From positions 1 through 7,922 of the forward strand of contig UQVD01000089.1 in NCBI GenBank assembly GCA_900544385.1: DNA of 7,922 nt, in the 5' to 3' direction. The position numbers and the translations under genes are program-made. Within the stretch, counting starts at the first letter, position 1; every line of letters starts with the position of its first letter. The notes beneath the pieces are model-generated. The model saw only the letters and a program-made list of their open reading frames with translations, was not told the origin of the DNA and did no database searches. Of this stretch, positions 1 through 7,352 are shown in pieces. This stretch comes from an uncultured Collinsella sp. GTDB taxonomy: Bacteria > Actinomycetota > Coriobacteriia > Coriobacteriales > Coriobacteriaceae.

Positions 1-13
1 CCAGAGGAATATC

Positions 14-42
14 GAGCCCGGTACCGCTACGGTGCCGGGCTC
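14..42. terminator. Strong GC-rich hairpin, possible terminator of a convergent gene
   Basis: A 13-bp inverted repeat, GAGCCCGGTACCG at 14-26 and CGGTGCCGGGCTC at 30-42, pairs throughout with one G-T wobble around a 3-base loop. On the plus strand it is followed by a moderately T-rich stretch (TTCTGGTT); on the minus strand no T-run follows. It may therefore end a plus-strand gene lying beyond the left edge and converging on pknB, but no such gene is visible here. It could also be a second, weaker structure behind the pknB terminator. The hairpin is certain from the sequence; its role is a guess. Confidence 0.45.
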
Positions 43-61
43 TTCTGGTTCATGCCATGTC

Positions 62-103
62 AAAAACGAGGCGCCCGCTTGCTGGGGGAGCAAGCGGGCG
101 CCT
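62..103 (-). terminator. Rho-independent terminator downstream of pknB
   Basis: A perfect 14-bp inverted repeat (70-83 with 89-102, stem GGCGCCCGCTTGCT), extendable by an A-T pair at 69/103, encloses a 5-base loop. Read on the minus strand, the stem is followed by TCG and then five T residues (66-62), the layout of an intrinsic terminator. It lies about 50 bp after the pknB stop codon and probably ends the whole minus-strand block. The plus-strand side has no comparable T-run, so termination looks directional. Confidence 0.88.
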
Positions 104-153
104 GTGAGCGAATATGTTTGCGGCGAAAGCCGTGATGAGCGGTGGGGTGGCGA

Positions 154-2115
154 CTAGTTGTTCGTACCGGAATCGTCACCCGTGCCCGAGCCAGAGTCAG
201 AGCCCGAGCCAGAAAGTGCGACTGTTAGCGTGATCGTGCTGTCGGTGGACTGCTTGCCAGTGGGGGAGACGCCCGTAACGGTGGCATCCTCGTTACCGCT
301 TACGGGATTGCCGTTCTGGTCACAGAAGCCAATGTTATAGAAACCGGCGTTGTTGAGCGCGGTGACGGCGGCGGAGATGCTCTTGCCGTACAGGTTGCCC
401 GGAACACTGGCCTTGCCGGACTTCTTGGCAATGACGACGGTAATCGTGGCGCCGGGCTTCTGCTTGCCACTGGGGTTCCAGCTGATCACGGTGCCCTCGG
501 TAACCGAGTCGTTCTCCTGGTAGCTAACGTCGACGCCAAAGCCTGCCATATCGAGGGCGTTGCGCGCCTGGGCCTCGGTCATGTCGGTCAGATCGGGGAC
601 GGACGTGGTATCCGGGCCGCTCGAGACCTTGTACGAGATGGTCGTGCCCTTCGCGACTTCCTTACCGGCTTCGGTGCCCTGCTCAAAGACCTGGCCCTCA
701 TCGGCCTCGTTGGCCTCCTCGGAGGCGTTGCCCTTCAGGCCAACGCTTGCCAGCGCGGCCTCGGCCTGGTCCTTGGTCAGGCCGACAAGATGGGGAACCT
801 CAACCTTCTCGGAGGGCTTGGGACCCTTGGAGATTACCAGGTTCACCTTGGTGCCCTTGGCCTTCTTGGTGTTGCCGTTGGGCGTCTGCTCGGCGACCTT
901 GCCCTCGTCGACATCGTCGTTGTAGCTTTGGTCGATGGTGCCGACCTCGAGGCCGGCTTCCTTGATCAGCTCGACGGCAGTCTGCTGGTCCTTGCCCAGC
1001 ACATCGGGCACGGTGACCTGCTCGCCGCCAAAGAGTCCTGTGGCAAAGGCCACCACGATGCAGATGACGGCAACGGCTGCCACCACGGCGGCGATGATCT
1101 TGTTCTTGTTGGATTTGGGCTTTTCGACCTCGTAGGAGCCGGTGGAGCCCGAAACCGAGCTACGGGTGGTATTCTGGCCGCTCACGCCCGAGACGGGACG
1201 CACCATGGCGCGCGTCTGATCGGAAAGCTCGCGAGTCTTGGTGGCGCCCAGCTCACCGGGGGCACCGATGATGCGCGTGGGCTCCGAGACGTTGACGGCA
1301 CGGCCCGACAGGTAGCTGTTGAGCACCTGACGCAGCTCGTCGGCGGTCTGGAAGCGGTTTGCCGGGTCTTTCTCCATGCACTTGAGGATGATGCGCTCAA
1401 GGTCGGCGTCGACACCGGAGTTGATCTGGCTCGGCGGAATAGGCAGCTCGTTGACCTGCTTGAGTGCGACCGAGATGGCGTCGTCACCGTCAAAGGGAAC
1501 GCGGCCGGTGGCGCACTCGTACATCACGACGCCCAGCGAGTAGATATCCGAGGTGGGGCCGAGGTCCTGACCGCGGGTCTGCTCGGGGCTGACGTAGTGG
1601 GCGGTTCCCAGCACGTTGTTGTCTTGCGTGAGGTGGCTGTTCTTGGCACGCGCGATGCCAAAGTCCATCACCTTGATGTTGCCGTCGGGCAGCACCATGA
1701 TGTTCTGCGGCTTAATGTCGCGGTGGATGATCTCGTGCTTGTGGGCGACCGAAAGCGCAGAGCTGATCTGCGAGCCGATCTGGGCGACCTTCTTGGGGTC
1801 GAGGGCGCCGTGGCTCTTGATGCCGCTCTTAAGGTCGGTGCCGCGCAGGTACTCCATGACGATGTAATAGGTGTCGCCGTCCTTGCCCCAATCGTAGACG
1901 CCCACGATATAGGGGGAGGAGAGACCGGCTGCTGCCTGGGCCTCCTGCTTAAAGCGTGCGGCGAAGGTTGCGTCGCCGGCATACTGCGGCAGCATGATCT
2001 TGACGGCGACCGTGCGGTCGAGGACCTGGTCCTGTGCACGGTAGACGGTCGCCATGCCGCCCGTTCCCACCTTATCCTTGAGGAGGTATCTTCCCCCGAG
2101 GACCCTCTGTTCCAT
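154..2115 (-). CDS. pknB: PASTA-domain transmembrane Ser/Thr protein kinase (PknB family)
   Basis: A eukaryotic-type kinase that phosphorylates Ser/Thr on cell-division and wall-synthesis proteins and senses muropeptides or lipid II outside the cell (family knowledge). Numbered from the chosen start (653 aa): glycine loop GTGGMATV at 17-24, ATP-binding Lys39 in VAVK, catalytic HRDIKPQN with Asp133, DFG at 151-153, activation-loop threonines 163 and 171 before SPE (176-178). These are the residues of an active kinase. A juxtamembrane segment (about 270-338) leads to one membrane helix (about 339-361), then four extracellular PASTA repeats (about 367-431, 438-500, 504-565, 570-635) and a Ser/Gly/Asp tail. 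The fourth PASTA is divergent. An in-frame ATG 15 bases upstream (2130) exists, but AGGAG sits 5 bases before the ATG at 2115, so the shorter start is preferred. It follows the SEDS-PBP gene after about 130 bp and is the only kinase here; the pknA usually beside it is absent. Confidence 0.95.
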   Translation of the reverse strand: MEQRVLGGRYLLKDKVGTGGMATVYRAQDQVLDRTVAVKIMLPQYAGDATFAARFKQEAQAAAGLSSPYIVGVYDWGKDGDTYYIVMEYLRGTDLKSGIKSHGALDPKKVAQIGSQISSALSVAHKHEIIHRDIKPQNIMVLPDGNIKVMDFGIARAKNSHLTQDNNVLGTAHYVSPEQTRGQDLGPTSDIYSLGVVMYECATGRVPFDGDDAISVALKQVNELPIPPSQINSGVDADLERIILKCMEKDPANRFQTADELRQVLNSYLSGRAVNVSEPTRIIGAPGELGATKTRELSDQTRAMVRPVSGVSGQNTTRSSVSGSTGSYEVEKPKSNKNKIIAAVVAAVAVICIVVAFATGLFGGEQVTVPDVLGKDQQTAVELIKEAGLEVGTIDQSYNDDVDEGKVAEQTPNGNTKKAKGTKVNLVISKGPKPSEKVEVPHLVGLTKDQAEAALASVGLKGNASEEANEADEGQVFEQGTEAGKEVAKGTTISYKVSSGPDTTSVPDLTDMTEAQARNALDMAGFGVDVSYQENDSVTEGTVISWNPSGKQKPGATITVVIAKKSGKASVPGNLYGKSISAAVTALNNAGFYNIGFCDQNGNPVSGNEDATVTGVSPTGKQSTDSTITLTVALSGSGSDSGSGTGDDSGTNN

Positions 2116-2120
2116 TCCTG

Positions 2121-2125
2121 CTCCT
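2121..2125 (-). promoter_or_regulatory. Shine-Dalgarno that decides the pknB start
   Basis: AGGAG on the minus strand lies 5 bases before the ATG at 2115-2113 (spacer CAGGA). The earlier ATG at 2130-2128 would place this motif inside the coding sequence and has no purine-rich element of its own (upstream reads GAGCGAATAGTT). The kinase therefore most likely starts MEQRVLGGRY, close to where the kinase domain begins. Confidence 0.75.
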
Positions 2126-2247
2126 AACATAACTATTCGCTCAACGATGTGTGTAGTACCTACGATGTGGCCGCTGGGGCCGTGTGGCGCGTTGCCGCTA
2201 ACTCTTCGGCCGCGGCGCGCCTCGGGTGTCCGATTCGATCATGGGCA

Positions 2248-5117
2248 TCACGCTCCCTGTGCGGCAAGCGCCGCGGTCAGGACGATACCGGCGATCTTGG
2301 CGGCCTTGACGTCATGCTTGTCGAAATCCTCCAAGGCCACCGAGATGGCGACCGTGGGTGAATCGTAAGGTGCAAAGCCAACGAACATAGAGTTGACGTT
2401 GGTGCCGCCGGTCTCGGCCGAGCCGGTCTTGCCGGCGACCTTGACGCCGGGGATCTGGGCATCGGTGCCGGTGCCGGACTGGACGACGGCAAGCATGGCC
2501 TGCTTGACCTGGTCGGCCGTGGCGGAGCTGACGGCCTGCCCCAGCGAGCGGGACTGCGTGGTCTTGACCACGGTTCCGTCCGGGGCAAGTACCTGGGCTA
2601 CAAAGTACGGGTCCATGACCACGCCACTGTTGGCGATGGTGGCGGCAATCACGGCGTTTTGCATGACGGTGGTCTGCGGGCCGGGCGTGTGGTCCATGCC
2701 GACAGGCTGGCCGGCGCCGGCCCAGGCGGTCTCCCACTCGGTCATGAGCGACGGGTCGGCCATGATGGAGGCCGCGGAGGTCAGGTCCTGGCCGAGCTTT
2801 TGGCCGTAGCCAAAGGCGTTGGCAAACTGTACGAGCGTGTTTGCGCCAACTTCGTTTGCCACCTGGCCAAAGACGACGTTGGAGGACACGGCAAAGGCCT
2901 GCTGCAGGCTGATGGTGCCGTAGCTCTCGTTGGCATAGTTGGTGACCGGTGCGTTGCCGATGTCCATGGAGCCGGGCGCCTGGTAGGTGCTGGTAAGGCT
3001 GGCGGTACCGGTCTCGAGTGCCGCGGAAAGCGTAACGACCTTAAACGTTGAGCCCGGCGTGTACAGCGCGTCCATGGCGCGATTGTACATGGAGCCGTCC
3101 TCGCCGCCGCCCGTCTGCAGCAGGGCATCGATGTTGGTGTTGTCGTAGGTGGGCGAGCTGGCACATGCGAGCACCGCGCCGGTACGCGGGTCGATGACCA
3201 CTACAGCGCCCTTAAAGCCCTTGAGTGCCTGCTCGGCCGCCGTCTGGATACGCGAGTCGATGGTGAGCTTGGCGGTGTTGCCCGGCTGGGTCTGGCCCGC
3301 GAGCGACGCGATGGCGTTGTTCCAGCTAGAGTAGTCCTTAGAACCGGTGAGCGTGTCGTTCATGACGCTCTCGATGGCGGTGGTGCCATACTGCTGGCTC
3401 ACGTAGCCAACCACGTGCGCTGCCAGGTTACCGTTGGGGTAGGAGCGTACGTAGGTGCCGTCCTCCTGCTGCAGCGACTCGGCCAGCGTCACGCCGTCGG
3501 ACGTGATGATGGAGCCGCGCTGGATGTACTTGGAGCGGGCGATGGTGTGGTTGTTGGTCGGCATGTCCTGATAGTCCTTGGCCTTAATGACCTGGACATA
3601 GGTGAGGTTCCCGATAAGGATGGCGAACAGCGCCGTAAAGGCGAGCACCGCGCGGGTTAGACGGTTGGCGAGCGCAACGCGGCCGAGCACACCGGATTCA
3701 GGCGTGTCGAGCAGGCGACGTCGCATGCGCGAGCCGACGGAATGGCTGCCGCTGCCGTAGGAAGACGAGGTGGCAAAGCGCGTGCCCGTCGGGGCGGCGG
3801 CAGATGCGACCTGATCATCGGTGATGGCGGCCATGGTGCCGGTGCCGGTAAGCTCGGCCTCGCGTCCGGTAGCCTCGTCACCGGCGCGCAGCAGGAGCGC
3901 GACGATGATAAAGCTCGCCAGCAGCGAGGAGCCGCCCTGGCTCATAAAGGGCAGGGTGACGCCGGTCAGCGGGATCAGGCGGGTAACGCCGCCAACGATC
4001 AAGAAGGCCTGGAAGCTGATGGCTGCCGTAAGACCGGTGGCGCTAAAGGCGGCGAGGTCGGACTTTGCGCGGGCAGCTGTGGTCAGGCCACGCACGGCAA
4101 AGAGCATAAACAGGATGAGCACGGCGCCGCCGCCCAAAAGGCCCATCTCCTCGCCGATAGCCGAGAAGATAAAGTCGGACTCGACGACAGGGATGTTGTT
4201 GGCCATGCCGTTGCCGATGCCAACACCGACCAGACCGCCATCGGCAAGCGAGAAGAGCGACTGGACGATCTGGTAGCCCTGACCCTGGGCGTCCTTAAAC
4301 GGATCGACCCAAACCTGGAAACGCACCTGAACGTGCGACAGGAACTTGTAGGCGCCCACGGCTCCAACGGCTAAGAGCGCAAGGCCGATAACGACATACG
4401 AAAAGCGCCCCGTGGCAACGTAGAGCATCAGCAAGAAGATGGTGTAGAACAGCACGGCCGAACCCAGGTCGCGTTCGAAGACGACGACGAGCAGGCACAC
4501 ACCCCACACGGCAAACAACGGCAGTAGCAGTCGCAGGCGAGGGATCTTAAAGCCCAAGATCTTGCGGTTGGAGATGGAGAGCAGCTCGCGGTTCTCGGCC
4601 AGGTACCCGGCCAGGAACAGCACGATAAAGACCTTGGCGAACTCGCCGGGCTGGATGGTAAAGCCCGCGATGCGAATCCACAGCTTGGAGCCCGAGATCG
4701 TGGTGCCGATAAAGATAGGCAGCATCAGCAGAATGATGCCGATGATGCCAAAGGTGTACTTGTAGCGCATGACCACGTCGAGGTTCTTAACCAACGCGAG
4801 CGTTCCCACCATCAGGGCCACCGAGACAAACAGGATGATGAGCTGTGAGATGGCGAGAGCGGGGGCGAGACGCGTCACAAACGTGATGCCGATGCCCGAA
4901 AGTATAAATACATGGGCAGGATGGCGGGGTCGGCACCGGGCGCCAAGATGCGCACGGCAATGTGGGCCGCGGCAAAGGCGGCAAAGAGGCCGATCGGTAC
5001 GGCGAGCGTCTCAAAGGAGATGGCAGCGCCCGCGGTGAGGACGTACATCGCATACAGCAGGATGACGGGGAACGCCGAGGCGATGAGCAAGAGCAGCTCG
5101 GTGTTGCGGCGACTCAT
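2248..5117 (-). CDS. rodA-pbpA: SEDS glycosyltransferase (FtsW/RodA) fused to class B penicillin-binding protein, interrupted by a one-base frameshift
   Basis: SEDS proteins polymerise lipid II into glycan strands; class B PBPs cross-link them. Both are encoded here in one frame. With the frameshift near 4911 repaired the protein is 956 aa. Residues 1-413 form the polytopic SEDS module, starting MSRRNTELLLL as in actinobacterial RodA/FtsW, with the conserved VDPF..GQGYQ..QS loop and Asp315 in ESDFIFS, matching the putative catalytic Asp of the TDFIFA motif. Residues 414-483 are a Ser/Thr- and Arg-containing cytoplasmic linker. A membrane helix (about 486-506) precedes the PBP part, which carries the transpeptidase motifs STFK (catalytic Ser690), SSN (745-747) and KTGS (897-900). 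The PBP part is close in length to stand-alone PbpA. The ATG at 5117 is chosen because AAAGGGAG lies 8 bases upstream; the GTG at 5126 overlaps that motif. As it stands, the sequence encodes an 80-aa fragment (4875-5117), with the rest open from about 4910 and a GTG at 4878. It lies 16 bp after pstP. Fusion and motifs are seen; whether the frameshift is real is unknown. Confidence 0.9.
4905..4913 (-). other. Apparent -1 base frameshift in the SEDS module
   Basis: The upstream frame reads ...ADPAILPM and then turns into YLYFRASASRL followed by TGA at 4877-4875. The frame one base back, starting at the G of that ATG, reads VFILSGIGITFVTRLAP, exactly what the third membrane segment of actinobacterial RodA/FtsW needs (M. 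tuberculosis RodA, from memory, has CVALLNGLGLVMIHRL here, the same length). One missing G after ATG (plus strand CAT instead of CCAT) restores the frame with no residue gained or lost. No credible slippery heptamer is visible. Confidence 0.85.
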
Positions 5118-5125
5118 AAGCGGCA

Positions 5126-5133
5126 CTCCCTTT
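5126..5133 (-). promoter_or_regulatory. Shine-Dalgarno of the SEDS-PBP gene
   Basis: AAAGGGAG on the minus strand occupies most of the 16-bp gap after the pstP stop codon and sits 8 bases before the ATG at 5117-5115. The in-frame GTG at 5126-5124 shares its first base with this motif, so it cannot use it. This fixes the start at 5117. Confidence 0.75.
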
Positions 5134-6933
5134 CTAATTCTTATCGGAGGCTTCGGCCTCGGCGGACTGTTCGGCGGTTTTCTCGGAATCTGATTCGGAG
5201 GTCGATCCCTGATTGGTGTTGTCGCGAATCGTTTGCGCGTCGATCACCTGGCGGGTCTGCTCCTCGTCGATCTGGTGGCGGTACTTGGATATCGTGTCCT
5301 GCGCATCGTCGACACTTGTTTGCGGAATGCCCGCCTTGAGGCGGTTTTGCGTGTCTTCGGGCAGGTCGGACAGCTTGATGCTGGTTTCGCTTTCGAGCCA
5401 GTGGAGCTTGAGTCCGAGTGGCTTGCCGGGCAGGCCGCGCCAGACGGCGACATTGCCCTGGTAGGTACCCAGGTAGTACGAGCCGGTGACACCCGTGTAG
5501 GCCCAGATGCCAGCTGCCAGCACAAAGACGAGGGCCAGGATGGCGGCGATGGTAACGTTGCGGCGACGCACGCGTTGCGCCTCGCGCATGACGCCATCGT
5601 CAACCAGGTCAACGACTACTACGGTCACGTTGTCGTGGCCGCCGGCGGCAAGCGCCGCGTCCACTAGGTTGTCGACGCAGATTTGCGCGGTTGAGGATTG
5701 CGTGGCGATGTTCTCGATATCGCTATCGGGAATCATGCTCGAGAGGCCGTCGGAGCACAGGATCAGGCGGTCGCCTTCCTCGATATGCAGAGTGAAGTGG
5801 TCGGCATACATGGCGGGGTCCGAGCCCAGTGCGCGGGTGATGACCGAACGGTTGGGGTGGACGCGAGCCTCGTCTGCCGTGATCTCGCCGGCGTCCACGA
5901 GTTCTTCCACATAGGAGTGGTCGCGGGTCACGCGGATGAGCGTGCCCTCGTGGAGCAGGTAGGCGCGCGAGTCGCCCACGTGGGCGATGGCGAGCGTGTC
6001 GTTTTCGATATAGGCGCAAGTGGCTGTGCAGCCCATGCCGGGCTTGCCCAGGCCATTCAAGGCGGCCTCGATTACGGCGGCGTTAGCAGCCTCGACGGCT
6101 GCCGCCAGGCGTGCGGCGTCGGCAGACTGAGGAGCTGTCTTGGCGATGGTCTCGACAGCGATAGAAGAGGCTACCTCGCCGGCGGCGTGACCGCCCATGC
6201 CGTCGCATACGCAAAAGAGCGGCGACTGCACCAGGTAGGAATCCTCATTGTGCGGGCGCACGCAGCCAACGTCAGAGCGGGCGCCCCACATGAGTTGCGT
6301 GGTGGTGCCGGCATCATAGGTCGAGTCGGTCTCGATGCGTTCCTCGGTCAGGGGCTCAAAGCTCATGGTCGACCCGGGGTCTTTGAGCTTGGCCTCAACG
6401 GCGGCAACGTCGATCTCTGCTGTGTCACCGGGAGAGACGGTGTCGGTCTCGGCGTTTGATTCAGAATCGCCGGTGTCCGGGGAGCCGGGCTCCTCGGACA
6501 CGCGGGCGGTCGACTCGTCGTCTTGCGGGCTGACGTCTATAGGCTCGGGCGCCGGCGTAGACGCGGGCGCAACCTCGGATGCCGGGGCTATGGGAAACGC
6601 CGGCGCGGCGGGCTCGGGTGCTGCAAACACCGCAGCGCTCTCGTTGATTGCCACGGCGACGGGCTCTGCAAAGTGAGCCGGCGCCGGGGTTGCTTCGGGC
6701 GCTGTGGGCTGCTCCGCAGCATGTGCGCCGATGGGCGCCGCTACGGCATCCCCTTCGTCCTCGTTATCGGCGAGATCCGAAATATCATGCGTTACATGCG
6801 AAAGAGGCAGGGAGAACACGGTGTCCTCGGGTTCCACGGGTGCGGAGCCCGCCGGAGCGGCGTGGGCCGGCGCAGCTGTGGTGGCGGCCGGTGCCTCGGT
6901 CATAGTTGCGGACTTGTTCTCCTCGTCGATCAT
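5134..6933 (-). CDS. pstP: PP2C-family Ser/Thr phosphatase with long acidic N-terminal extension and extracellular C-terminal domain
   Basis: A metal-dependent phosphatase that reverses PknB phosphorylation (family knowledge). The 599-aa product has its PP2C core at about 216-444: HNED (228-231), DGMGGHA (244-250, Asp244 a metal ligand), GDSRAYL (320-326), TRDHS (336-340), SDGLS (394-398) and GGHDN (431-435). The metal-binding aspartates (231, 244, 395, 434) are all present, so it should be active. A basic stretch RVRRR (454-458) precedes one membrane helix (about 459-478), and an extracellular domain of about 120 aa follows, with YYLGTYQGNVAVWRG resembling the outer part of PstP. Unlike typical PstP, which starts almost directly with the catalytic domain, it has about 210 leading residues rich in Ala, Pro, Glu and Asp. 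The start at 6933 is supported by AAGGTG 8 bases upstream and an ATGA overlap with fhaB. Met190 (6366) lacks an SD; Met11 (6903) has one, but 15 bases away. Confidence 0.94.
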   Translation of the reverse strand: MIDEENKSATMTEAPAATTAAPAHAAPAGSAPVEPEDTVFSLPLSHVTHDISDLADNEDEGDAVAAPIGAHAAEQPTAPEATPAPAHFAEPVAVAINESAAVFAAPEPAAPAFPIAPASEVAPASTPAPEPIDVSPQDDESTARVSEEPGSPDTGDSESNAETDTVSPGDTAEIDVAAVEAKLKDPGSTMSFEPLTEERIETDSTYDAGTTTQLMWGARSDVGCVRPHNEDSYLVQSPLFCVCDGMGGHAAGEVASSIAVETIAKTAPQSADAARLAAAVEAANAAVIEAALNGLGKPGMGCTATCAYIENDTLAIAHVGDSRAYLLHEGTLIRVTRDHSYVEELVDAGEITADEARVHPNRSVITRALGSDPAMYADHFTLHIEEGDRLILCSDGLSSMIPDSDIENIATQSSTAQICVDNLVDAALAAGGHDNVTVVVVDLVDDGVMREAQRVRRRNVTIAAILALVFVLAAGIWAYTGVTGSYYLGTYQGNVAVWRGLPGKPLGLKLHWLESETSIKLSDLPEDTQNRLKAGIPQTSVDDAQDTISKYRHQIDEEQTRQVIDAQTIRDNTNQGSTSESDSEKTAEQSAEAEASDKN

Positions 6934-6947
6934 CGACGGTTCACCTT
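6930..6947 (-). promoter_or_regulatory. fhaB/pstP ATGA overlap with internal Shine-Dalgarno
   Basis: The fhaB stop TGA (6932-6930) and the pstP start ATG (6933-6931) share an ATGA. AAGGTG (6947-6942), inside the last codons of fhaB, is placed 8 bases before the pstP start. This arrangement implies translational coupling, so that phosphatase and FHA adaptor are made together. Confidence 0.8.
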
Positions 6948-7346
6948 CATGACCACGTCGCCAATCTGGACTTCGTCGCCCTCGCGCAGCGTTGCGGGCT
7001 CCACGAGCTGGCGGCCGTTGACGAGCGTGCCGTTAAGCGAGTTGAGGTCCTCGATGATGAGCGCCGGGCCCTGTAGCGAAAAGCGCGCATGCGAGGCCGA
7101 GACGAACGGTTCGTTGATGCAGATGTCCGAAGATGGCGAGCGACCGACGATGACGGGGCCGAGCATGTCTACGTGGATGCCGCGGATACCGCGCGGACCC
7201 TTGTCCACATCGATCGTCCAGATAGCCGAGTCGCGGCGCTGTCCACGCACAAGTCCCACGCCGGTCTTCATGACGGCGAACAGAAAGATATAGAGCAGGG
7301 CGACCAGGACGATGCGGCCTGCAAAAAGGACGATATCGATGTTCAT
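6930..7346 (-). CDS. fhaB: Membrane-anchored FHA-domain protein (FhaB/FipA type)
   Basis: A 138-aa phosphothreonine-binding adaptor. One hydrophobic helix lies at about 5-27 (VLFAGRIVLVALLYIFLFAV), followed by a short Arg-rich segment and a forkhead-associated domain at about 45-136. The FHA signature residues are present: GRS (68-70), the SASH core (83-86) with its Ser and His, and LNSLNGT (101-107) with Asn105 and Gly106, which usually contact the peptide backbone. The domain is therefore expected to bind pThr ligands at the inner membrane face. Length and layout match FhaB of the mycobacterial pstP-pknB cluster, whose product is linked there to septal proteins (family knowledge). The ATG at 7346 follows AGGGGA at 9 bases. 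It starts 6 bp after the upstream FHA gene and overlaps pstP by 4 bp. Confidence 0.92.
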   Translation of the reverse strand: MNIDIVLFAGRIVLVALLYIFLFAVMKTGVGLVRGQRRDSAIWTIDVDKGPRGIRGIHVDMLGPVIVGRSPSSDICINEPFVSASHARFSLQGPALIIEDLNSLNGTLVNGRQLVEPATLREGDEVQIGDVVMKVNRR

Positions 7347-7352
7347 AAGCGA

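Noticed and set aside
790..2127. A 445-codon open frame on the plus strand opposite pknB
   Set aside because: It lies entirely antisense to a kinase whose motifs are unmistakable. Its translation is a monotonous Val/Asp/Gly/Leu/His mix typical of the reverse complement of GC-rich coding DNA, with no family resemblance.
2131..2247. A promoter or terminator between the SEDS-PBP gene and pknB
   Set aside because: Only short 4-5 bp inverted repeats without T-runs and no convincing -35/-10 pair were seen. The gap may contain a pknB promoter, but the sequence alone does not show it.
3742..4374. A 210-codon plus-strand open frame opposite the SEDS-PBP gene
   Set aside because: It is antisense to conserved SEDS sequence, with low-complexity Gly/Ala/Asp/Lys composition and no recognisable domain; a frame shadow.
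4876..4878. GTG overlapping the TGA of the 80-aa fragment (GTGA) as a true restart making a split two-subunit SEDS protein
   Set aside because: No Shine-Dalgarno precedes it (upstream reads CATCGGCATCACGTTT), the start would fall inside a membrane helix, and the sequence just before it still encodes the conserved SEDS helix in the same frame. A lost base explains all of this more simply.
4900..4915. Programmed -1 ribosomal frameshifting
   Set aside because: No X-XXY-YYZ heptamer fits the zero frame here (CCC ATG TAT TTA TAC TTT); TTTATAC does not re-pair properly after a shift, and no obvious stimulatory structure was noticed.
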